From: Granulicella sp.
GTDB taxonomy: Bacteria > Acidobacteriota > Terriglobia > Terriglobales > Acidobacteriaceae
NCBI GenBank assembly: GCA_027365345.1
Contig: DAHXNO010000185.1
Span: 1-53,294, forward strand
DNA: 53,294 bases
Direction of reading: 5' to 3'
The position numbers were made by a program, and so were the translations under genes. Positions 1 to 9,366 of the stretch are shown here, piece after piece (positions within the stretch are counted from its first letter, which is position 1; the number at the start of each line of letters is the position of its first letter). The notes beneath the pieces are model-generated. The model worked only from the letters and a program-made list of their open reading frames with translations. It ran no database searches and was not told the origin of the DNA.

Positions 1-169
1 GGCCGTAGATCACCTCCGGCAGGCCACTGCGCAGACTGCGATGATGATCCACCCGCGCATCGCCCAAGTCCTCAAACGGCAGTTTGGCCAGCCGCTCGGC
101 CGCATCCGCGCAGGAGACCTCTCCACGTTCCACAGCGGACACCAGACGCAACAACGCCGAAGCCGTCAT
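1..169 (-). CDS. larB: LarB, nickel-pincer cofactor biosynthesis carboxylase (N-terminal part, runs off the window)
   Basis: From the ATG at 169, 56 codons run leftward off the window edge. The translation contains LPFEDLGDARVDHH and LRSGLPEVIYG, which match the start of LarB, a protein related to AIR carboxylase (PurE). In the known pathway LarB carboxylates the pyridinium ring of nicotinic acid adenine dinucleotide and releases AMP, giving the biscarboxylate that LarE then thiolates. The ATG overlaps the larC stop codon as ATGA, so the two genes are translationally coupled. The catalytic domain lies outside the window. The identification rests on about 55 residues plus the larE-larC context. 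Confidence 0.85.
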   Translation of the reverse strand, partial: MTASALLRLVSAVERGEVSCADAAERLAKLPFEDLGDARVDHHRSLRSGLPEVIYG

Positions 170-1599
170 CACCCAGCCCTCTTTCCAGATCCGGCCTTCG
201 CTGCATAATCGTCTCTGGCGAGACCGCTCGCGTCGGCACGCTCCCGCTCATAGGCGGCCACCGCAGCCTGCTGCACCCGCTTCAGCGGAACGCCGCAACG
301 CTCCGCCGCGGCACGGCAGTCCTCAAACTCCGGCGCCGCGTTCCACTCCTCACCGTCCTGCTCCCCCACCTTGATGCGGATCTCCCCATACGCTGTCGGC
401 ACCGCAGTGTGATGTCTCTCCAGGGTTACCCTCTGCTCCTGCCGGACACGCACCCCTAACGTGCTCGTCTCGCGTAGCATCAACTTCTCCAGCGCCTCGC
501 TCTGCGCCGGGTCACACAATACGGTCAGCAGAGTACCCGGCCTTCCTTTCTTCATGATCACCGGCGTCAGCATCACATCCAACGCTCCGGCGGCCCGCGC
601 TGACTCCGCTACCCAGGAGAGAATCTGCGGGGACAGGTCGTCGAGCGCAGTCTCCAGAATGCTGACGGCGCTGCTTCGCCGTCCCGCTTCAGCCGTCTCC
701 CCCACGCTCAGCCGCAACGCATTGGGAAACCCCTTCGGATTTCTGGAGCCGGCGCCGTACCCGATCCGCTGCACCCGCATCCCCGGCTGCACTCCAAAGA
801 CAGGTTCCAGGACTCGCACCAGCGCCGCGCCGGTTGGGGTCACCAGCTCCTGCTCCACGTGGGCCGCATAGGTTGGAACCCCGCGCAGCAGATCCGCCGT
901 AGCCGGGGCCGGCACCGGAAAGGTTCCGTGCGCGCACACCACCATTCCTGAGCCGACGTTCAGCGCCGAGCAGTACCAGGCGTCGATCGCAAGAGCCTCT
1001 ATCCCCGCGCAACTGGCGACGATATCGACGATCGCATCTACCGCGCCCACCTCATGAAAATGAATCTCCTCTATGCCGACATTATGAATTTTGGCCTCAG
1101 AGGCCGCCAGCAACTCAAAGGCGCGCACCGCCCGGAGCTGCACCGGCTTGGCCAGTGAAGAGGCCTGAATCAACCCTTGGATCACACCCAGCGAGCGTCC
1201 ATGATGATGCTCGGAGGCTGCCTTGACGCCGCTGGCGGAATCACCCTGCGGAATATGAGGATCAGTATGGGCATGGGTATGCGAATCTGTGTGGGTCTGG
1301 GTAGGGGTATGGGCAAGTTCATGCTCATGCGTGTGCGCGTTGGAGGCATCATGCGCATGGGTATGCTCCTGCCCAGACACCGGATCGCTGGGTTCTACCG
1401 GCTTCCCATCCTCCAGCACGCGTACCCGTGTACAGGAGATTCCGCTTCGATCCACCCGCTCCACGCTCAGGCTGGCTCCAAGGCCCAGCCCTGCAACCGC
1501 CTCCTGCAGCGCCTCAGTTGGAACTCCCGCATCTATCAACGCGCCCAGAAACATATCGCCGGAGATCCCAGCGAAACAATCAAGATATGCAATCCGCAT
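169..1599 (-). CDS. larC: LarC, nickel insertion protein for the nickel-pincer cofactor, single uninterrupted frame
   Basis: A 476-residue protein beginning MRIAYLDCFAGISGDMFLGA, the typical LarC (formerly DUF111) N-terminus. LarC inserts nickel into the dithiolated pyridinium mononucleotide in a CTP-dependent reaction, completing the cofactor used by lactate racemase LarA and relatives. Residues about 79-133 form a low-complexity His-rich linker (HTHAHD, HTHEHE, HTHAHTDPH, HHH), a plausible nickel-binding or storage segment. The frame is continuous; in Lactiplantibacillus plantarum the gene is split and joined by ribosomal frameshifting. A purine-rich GTGAGAGAGAGAG stretch precedes the ATG. 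It lies 60 bases after larE and overlaps larB by four bases. No larA is visible, so the client enzyme is elsewhere. Confidence 0.93.
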   Translation of the reverse strand: MRIAYLDCFAGISGDMFLGALIDAGVPTEALQEAVAGLGLGASLSVERVDRSGISCTRVRVLEDGKPVEPSDPVSGQEHTHAHDASNAHTHEHELAHTPTQTHTDSHTHAHTDPHIPQGDSASGVKAASEHHHGRSLGVIQGLIQASSLAKPVQLRAVRAFELLAASEAKIHNVGIEEIHFHEVGAVDAIVDIVASCAGIEALAIDAWYCSALNVGSGMVVCAHGTFPVPAPATADLLRGVPTYAAHVEQELVTPTGAALVRVLEPVFGVQPGMRVQRIGYGAGSRNPKGFPNALRLSVGETAEAGRRSSAVSILETALDDLSPQILSWVAESARAAGALDVMLTPVIMKKGRPGTLLTVLCDPAQSEALEKLMLRETSTLGVRVRQEQRVTLERHHTAVPTAYGEIRIKVGEQDGEEWNAAPEFEDCRAAAERCGVPLKRVQQAAVAAYERERADASGLARDDYAAKAGSGKRAG

Positions 1600-1659
1600 G
1601 AACTCTCTCTCTCACCGGGAACCCAGCGGGTCTTTCTCAACTCCCAGCATGTCTCTTCA

Positions 1660-2526
1660 CTATAGCGGTTTCTCAGCCCTCGTCTTCCGCGGCCCAGCCA
1701 GCGCGGAAACGGGCAGCACATCATTCATCGAACCCGACCGATAGCCCTGCATATCCAGCGTGACATACAGGAATCCGGCGCCGCGCACCGCCGTCGTCAT
1801 CTCATCCAGCACCACCAGCGAGAGCGCCCGCGGCAGATCCTCGCGCGCAATCTCCACCCGCGCCAACTGGCCGTGATGGCGCACGCGCACCTGGGGAAAC
1901 CCCAAAGCATGCAGCGCCTCCTCAGCCTGCTCCACCTGCGCAAGATTCTCCGGGGTAACCCTGCGCCCGTACTCAATGCGCGATGAGAGACAGGCGCTGG
2001 CCGGCTTCTCGGCAATCTCCAGCCCAGCCTGCCGAGCCAGCGTTCGAATCTCCGCCTTGCACAACTCTGCCTCCGCCAGCGGCGCCAGGACGCCAAGGGT
2101 CTCGGCAGCGCGCTGGCCGGGCCGGAACTCGCCCCGATCATCCAGGTTCATGCCATACGCGAGGTGCTGGAACCCCAGCCGCTGGCGCTCCTCTTCCATC
2201 CGGGTAAACAGTTCACTCTTGCAGTGGAAGCAACGCTCGGTATCATTGCGCGCATAGGCCGGATCTTCCATTTCACCGGTCTTGAGTGACTGCACCGGAA
2301 TCCCGTGATGGTGGGCAAATGCCAAGGCATCCGCCAACTCCTTGCGAGGGAGCGATGGCGAGTCCGCAATCACCGCCAGCATCCGTTGGCCCAACGCCTG
2401 ATGTGCGGCATACGCCAGATAAGCCGAGTCCGCGCCTCCGGAATAGGCCACCAGCAGAGATCCCAACCCTCCCAGCCTTTCCTGCAGGAGTTGTGATTTG
2501 GCCGCTAATTCCATTGTTCTTTTCAT
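1660..2526 (-). CDS. larE: LarE, ATP-dependent sacrificial sulfur insertase
   Basis: A 288-residue PP-loop ATP pyrophosphatase with SGGADSA at residues 29-35. LarE adenylates the biscarboxylated pyridinium mononucleotide made by LarB and replaces the carboxylate oxygens with sulfur. In the characterised L. plantarum enzyme the sulfur comes from the enzyme's own cysteine. The matching residue here is Cys179 in ASACLSSRIEYG, so the single-cysteine sacrificial type is likely rather than the iron-sulfur type with three clustered cysteines. A conserved CFHC pair lies at residues 99-102. It is the first gene of larE-larC-larB in transcription order. The ATG at 2526 has only a weak upstream GGGAA; a second ATG four codons in is an alternative. 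Confidence 0.93.
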   Translation of the reverse strand: MKRTMELAAKSQLLQERLGGLGSLLVAYSGGADSAYLAYAAHQALGQRMLAVIADSPSLPRKELADALAFAHHHGIPVQSLKTGEMEDPAYARNDTERCFHCKSELFTRMEEERQRLGFQHLAYGMNLDDRGEFRPGQRAAETLGVLAPLAEAELCKAEIRTLARQAGLEIAEKPASACLSSRIEYGRRVTPENLAQVEQAEEALHALGFPQVRVRHHGQLARVEIAREDLPRALSLVVLDEMTTAVRGAGFLYVTLDMQGYRSGSMNDVLPVSALAGPRKTRAEKPL

Positions 2527-2825
2527 GCTGTTCCCAGAGCCCCTTGGCTCCGCTCAAATTCCTGCACCCGACAAGCTCCGACGGAATTCCCGGACACTAC
2601 AGGCTGCAGCCAAAGCGGTAGCTGCTCCCTACCCTGATCCCGAATCCTGGCGCTGTCCCCTCTGAGAAGCATTCTAGGGCAGTTCTTTGCGCCTGTGGAG
2701 TGCGTAACCGTCACCCACGGAAAGCGCAGCCGCAATACCCCAGCGGGCCTCGGTCGTCATCGGGAGCAGCAGCAGTACCCCCGCAGCGCTCCGCCCCCGC
2801 GCAACAACAGAGCTGAAAGCCGGTT
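2527..2825. other. Intergenic region upstream of larE
   Basis: About 300 bases between larE and the end of the neighbouring minus-strand secreted-protein gene. It must contain the lar promoter reading leftward, but I see no convincing -35/-10 pair, riboswitch fold or operator. Short open frames here lack a ribosome site and any recognisable protein character. Confidence 0.4.
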
Positions 2826-3854
2826 CTAAGGCATCACGCCGCCCGCAAACCCAACCCGATCCTCGGTCTGATAAGCCGTCTCGGCAGCCTGTTCGCTCAG
2901 GGGGATTCTTCGCAATGGGTCGTCGGAAGAGTCCGGCACTCCCCTGATTTTTTCGTCGAGCGGATGAAAGACTCTGGTTTGTGACGGCAAATCCAGGCGC
3001 CCATCGGCCAGGTAGGCCACCACCGCTCCCCCCGCCAGTTCAGGATTCAGAACCGCCAGCGGAATGATGTACTTCTTGCTCTTGACGAGCGACTCCGCAA
3101 CGCCGTCCACCGGGTGACTGCGGGGAATCGACCCGGGAACCTGTGGGATCACAAAAACCTGCATGTCCAGTTGAGGATTCTTGTGGTCGTACTTCATCAG
3201 CGATCGCGCCACCTGTTTCGGGGTCATCAGCCCAACATCGGCGATAAAGTTCCGATGTACCGCATGCGGCATATAGGTATTCAGCACCACCCGCGAAAAA
3301 TCTGCGCAGTTGTGAAATAGCAGATTGAAGTGTCCAACATTCCTGCGGTCATTGAAGAGGGCGATAAACCGCTCATCCTCCTCCGGCGTGCTGTCAAACT
3401 GAAAGCCGTACATCTTGCGGATGTAAGACTCCCCTACCAACTGAATCCACTCGCCCTTGGGTGGCCGGCCGTTATGGTCCGGGGCCAGCGCCAGCAGATG
3501 CTCTCTGCGGTAGGCATTCTGCAAGGCCAGCATCTGCGCGCGATCCGCGGTGGCAGGTACCTGGTCCAGATGGTCCACCGCATACAGATAACCCAACAAC
3601 GGAATCGCAATCCAGTCATAGCCATCCACCTTGTGATAGCGGCTGATCACCACCCCATACTCGCCGTCGTGGCAAGGCCGAAGCTGGAGGGGTGATTCCG
3701 CGCAGACATGATTGAGATAGATTGCCGCGTGTCCGGTGGGATTGACGGCGCCGAAAAAGCCATAGGGTTCTTCCATCAACAGGGCCACTGCGGCATGGGC
3801 TGAGGCGCAAACCGCCATGAAGCAGAGAAAAGCCGCCAGCCTTTTGTCCAGCAT
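2826..3854 (-). CDS. Secreted protein with permuted papain-like (NlpC/P60- or DUF4105-like) His...Cys pattern
   Basis: I start this at the ATG at 3854 because it begins a clean signal peptide (MLDKRLAAFLCFMAVCASAHA) and has GAGAGTGAG just upstream; the frame stays open to 4040, giving a possible 404-residue form. The mature protein has TGHAAIYL near residue 42 and FHNCADFSR near residue 183. A His before a Cys in an NC-[AST]-[DEF] context is seen in circularly permuted papain-fold families such as YiiX and DUF4105. These include amidases and lipid hydrolases, but no activity can be assigned. Expected location is periplasm or outside. It is transcribed toward larE but is separated from it by about 300 bases. 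Family assignment is inference from motifs. Confidence 0.7.
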   Translation of the reverse strand: MLDKRLAAFLCFMAVCASAHAAVALLMEEPYGFFGAVNPTGHAAIYLNHVCAESPLQLRPCHDGEYGVVISRYHKVDGYDWIAIPLLGYLYAVDHLDQVPATADRAQMLALQNAYRREHLLALAPDHNGRPPKGEWIQLVGESYIRKMYGFQFDSTPEEDERFIALFNDRRNVGHFNLLFHNCADFSRVVLNTYMPHAVHRNFIADVGLMTPKQVARSLMKYDHKNPQLDMQVFVIPQVPGSIPRSHPVDGVAESLVKSKKYIIPLAVLNPELAGGAVVAYLADGRLDLPSQTRVFHPLDEKIRGVPDSSDDPLRRIPLSEQAAETAYQTEDRVGFAGGVMP

Positions 3855-4103
3855 CCAACTCACTCTCAAGCCGTCGCTCCTGAAGCGTAGACTCCAACGG
3901 CCAGGCCTCTCAGCTCCGGCCATCTTTGATCCTTGGGATGGAAAACCAGACCTGCCTTCCGGTGGAAGCTCGTTTTTCTTAGCCTGCCCCAGCCCCAGGA
4001 AGCAAAGTAGGGCTCTCCCGACGAGTTTGAGTAACTCCATTCAGTCAAAACAAACTGGGAACCGCAGAAGAGGGGAACAGCCGTCCAACAGGAGGTTAGA
4101 GGC

Positions 4104-4292
4104 ATGTTTGTGCGGATTGGTTTTCCGGAGCGGCGCCGCAGCAGTATCTTTTTTGCGGAGAACCACCCTGAGCAGGGGTGCTACGGAGAAGGCATGCAGA
4201 GAGAAGAGTTTACGCCGCTATGGGCGGCGGAGACGGACGCCGAGACCTGCCCAGGGGTAGGGCGGAGAAAGACGGCAGGACTGTGCATCTAA
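4104..4292 (+). CDS. Possible small protein of 62 residues with a strong ribosome binding site
   Basis: An ATG at 4104 is preceded by ACAGGAGGTTAGAGGC, a near-perfect Shine-Dalgarno at good spacing. The 62-residue product is basic at the start (MFVRIGFPERRRSS), has three cysteines, and resembles no family I know. It lies in the gap between the signal-peptide protein and gnd, on the opposite strand to both. The final codons overlap an imperfect inverted repeat at 4278-4335. The ribosome site is the only positive evidence, so it may be spurious. Confidence 0.25.
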   Translation: MFVRIGFPERRRSSIFFAENHPEQGCYGEGMQREEFTPLWAAETDAETCPGVGRRKTAGLCI

Positions 4293-4335
4293 GCTGCCCG
4301 ATCCGACCTGGGAGGGGAAGACTTGATGCACAGCC
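4278..4335 (-). terminator. Imperfect inverted repeat downstream of gnd, possible terminator
   Basis: GGACTGTGCATC (4278-4289) pairs with GATGCACAGCC (4325-4335) with one bulged base, around a loop of about 35 bases. It lies 34 bases past the gnd stop codon in the direction of gnd transcription. No U-run follows, so intrinsic termination is uncertain. Confidence 0.3.
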
Positions 4336-4368
4336 CTGAGTTGACCTGCGCAGAAGCTACGCGGAGGA

Positions 4369-5829
4369 TTACGCGTTATAGGTAGAAGAAGAGACGCGGC
4401 CTCCGTGCCCGGTCCAGTTGGTATGGAAGAACTCTCCGCGGGGCTTGTCGACCCGCTCATAGGTGTGCGCTCCAAAGAAGTCGCGCTGGGCCTGGAGCAG
4501 GTTGGCGGGCAGATTGGCGGTACGGAAGCCATCAAAGAAGGTCAACCCAGCGGAGAGAGCCGGGGTCGGCACGCCCAGTTCAATCGCCTGGACGATGGCC
4601 TTGCGCCAGTCTTCCTGATACTTATTGAGAGCGCTGGAGAAGAACTCGTCCAGAAGCAGATTGGTCAGGTCCGGATTCTTGTCATAGGCTGCCTTGATGT
4701 TGCCCAGGAAGATGCTGCGAATAATGCAGCCGCCGCGCCACATCAGTGCGATTCCGCCCATGTTGAGCTTCCAACCGAACTCCTTTTCGGCCGCGCGCAG
4801 CAGCATATAACCCTGCGCGTAGCTGACCATCTTGGAGCAGTACAGAGCGCGCCGCACCATCTCAATAAACGCCGCGCGCTCGGCTGTGGTCTTCTTCTTC
4901 TTTGGTCCCTGGAGCACTTTGGAAGCTTCTACACGTTGCTCCTTGAGCGCAGACAGACAGCGCGCAAAGACGCTCTCTCCGATCAGCGTAACCGGCATGC
5001 CCAAATCTAATGCGGAGATTGCCGTCCACTTGCCGGTACCCTTCTGCCCCGCAGTGTCCAGAATCTTGTCCAGCAGCGGGGTTCCATCCTCGTCCTTCTT
5101 GGCAAAGATCGTCTTGGAGATCTCAATCAGATAGCTATCCAGTTCACCCTTGTTCCACTCTCCGAAGACCTCGGCAAGCTCGTCCGGGCTCAGCCCCAAT
5201 CCATCCTTCAGCAACTGATAGACCTCGCAGATCAACTGGATATCGCCATACTCGATGCCATTGTGAACCATCTTGACGTAATGGCCGGCGCCCTCTTCGC
5301 CCACCCAGTCGCAGCACGGCGAACCATCTTCCACCTTGGCTGAGATGGCCTGGAAGATCTGCTTCACATGCGGCCAGGCCGCCGGATCGCCGCCCGGCAT
5401 GATCGAAGGACCGAATCGCGCACCCTCTTCCCCGCCGGAGACGCCGGTTCCGATAAACAGAATGCCCTTTGCCGCCAGTTCCTTGGTCCTACGATTCGAG
5501 TCTGTAAACAAGGAGTTGCCGCCATCGATGATGATGTCGCCCTTCTCCAGGTAGGGAAGAATCTGCGCGATGTTCTGGTCCACCACGCTGCCGGCCTTCA
5601 CCATAATCATCACCCGGCGAGGCCGCTTCAGCATCCCGCACAACTCTTCTATCGAATGCGCACCCTCTATCTGGGTTCCCTTCGCCTCCTGCTGGAGGAA
5701 GTCATCGACCTTGGATACGGTGCGATTGAAGACCGCAACCTTGAATCCATGGTCGTTCATGTTCAGAACCAAATTCTGCCCCATGACGGCCAGACCAATC
5801 AACCCGATATCACAGCTTCCCTTCGACAT
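4369..5829 (-). CDS. gnd: 6-phosphogluconate dehydrogenase, decarboxylating
   Basis: 486 residues, the usual length of the long (homodimeric) form. It oxidises 6-phosphogluconate to ribulose 5-phosphate and CO2, reducing NADP+, in the oxidative pentose phosphate pathway in the cytosol. Visible landmarks are the nucleotide-binding GLAVMGQNL at the start, SGGEEGARFGPSIMPGG in the substrate site, HYVKMVHNGIEYG with the catalytic Lys, RGGCIIRSIFL in the helical domain, and the Gly/Ser-rich C-terminal tail WTGHGGRVSSSTYNA. GGAG lies eight bases before the ATG. It diverges from valS across about 380 bases and is probably monocistronic. Confidence 0.97.
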   Translation of the reverse strand: MSKGSCDIGLIGLAVMGQNLVLNMNDHGFKVAVFNRTVSKVDDFLQQEAKGTQIEGAHSIEELCGMLKRPRRVMIMVKAGSVVDQNIAQILPYLEKGDIIIDGGNSLFTDSNRRTKELAAKGILFIGTGVSGGEEGARFGPSIMPGGDPAAWPHVKQIFQAISAKVEDGSPCCDWVGEEGAGHYVKMVHNGIEYGDIQLICEVYQLLKDGLGLSPDELAEVFGEWNKGELDSYLIEISKTIFAKKDEDGTPLLDKILDTAGQKGTGKWTAISALDLGMPVTLIGESVFARCLSALKEQRVEASKVLQGPKKKKTTAERAAFIEMVRRALYCSKMVSYAQGYMLLRAAEKEFGWKLNMGGIALMWRGGCIIRSIFLGNIKAAYDKNPDLTNLLLDEFFSSALNKYQEDWRKAIVQAIELGVPTPALSAGLTFFDGFRTANLPANLLQAQRDFFGAHTYERVDKPRGEFFHTNWTGHGGRVSSSTYNA

Positions 5830-6208
5830 GAATCATCTCCATTTTCTTGTTTTCGGCAACTCTTGGCATTGTGGTTCCGCATCACAGCGCCGCGCCATGA
5901 TCCGGTATCTGATTGGACGCAAAAATCGCTACGCATGGATCAGACCAGATCCGAATTCACTCGGCCAGGCCAGCCGCTGTTCGGAAACCGGCTACTCCCT
6001 GCCCCGCCGTGGCGAAGGCCCGTCAACCAATCCAATTCCGTCCCACCGCCCATTCTTATCATAGGCGTCCCATCTCCTGCGGTGATCAGACGCACTGCGT
6101 CGGCAGACGATCTACCCTATTCATTCCGATCTGCGGTCGATATCATCCCGCCGCCCATCGTCCGGCCTCGTCTTGTCGACTCTCGGCGATCTCCTGTCTA
6201 CTGTTAAG
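5830..6208. other. Divergent promoter region between gnd and valS
   Basis: About 380 bases separating two divergently transcribed housekeeping genes, so promoters for both must lie here. I see no T-box-like leader before valS, no strong terminator hairpin and no clear sigma-70 pair. Open frames crossing it on the plus strand are extensions of antisense frames of gnd. Confidence 0.5.
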
Positions 6209-9007
<2,799 letters not shown>

Positions 9008-9109
9008 CCCTGCGCAGCTTCCCAACCTGTTCCGGCTTCGTCCAACGGTTGCAAAGCGTGTTACCCATCACGCGCCTTGCCCCCAACAACCTCACCCGGA
9101 GTTCTACCG

Positions 9110-9319
9110 ATGGCCTTTCCCATAAAAACCTGTGTCATCTGCGAAGAAGAGTTTGAACTGCGTCCGGACAAGCCGGGCTACGCCAACCGCTGCCCCTCCT
9201 GCTCTACGCCGGAGTCGGCCGAGTCCGGCGGGCAGAGCCCTCTTGCCTTCGGCGACCGCGAGGCCAACGCCGCCCGCCGCGAGGCCATGCGCAACCTGCT
9301 GTACCGCAGGGACAGTTAA
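9110..9319 (+). CDS. Small zinc-ribbon-like protein, 69 residues
   Basis: The ATG at 9110 starts MAFPIKTCVICEEEFELRP; upstream in-frame starts only add a non-conserved-looking tail. Two CxxC pairs (Cys8/Cys11 and Cys28/Cys31) are spaced as in a rubredoxin-like zinc knuckle. The C-terminal half is charged, with Arg and Ala prominent (NAARREAMRNLLYRR), consistent with a helix and possible nucleic-acid contact. It lies about 100 bases after valS on the same strand and converges with the GH78 gene. No precise function can be assigned. Confidence 0.7.
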   Translation: MAFPIKTCVICEEEFELRPDKPGYANRCPSCSTPESAESGGQSPLAFGDREANAARREAMRNLLYRRDS

Positions 9320-9366
9320 TGCAGCTCGCGAAACTGAACCTCGCGCATCGCAACCGCGAACCATTT

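Noticed and set aside
169-1599. Programmed ribosomal frameshift in larC as in L. plantarum
   Set aside because: The frame is continuous over both halves, so no frameshift is needed.
5830-6208. T-box or other leader RNA before valS
   Set aside because: No T-box core sequence or terminator/antiterminator pairing is visible.
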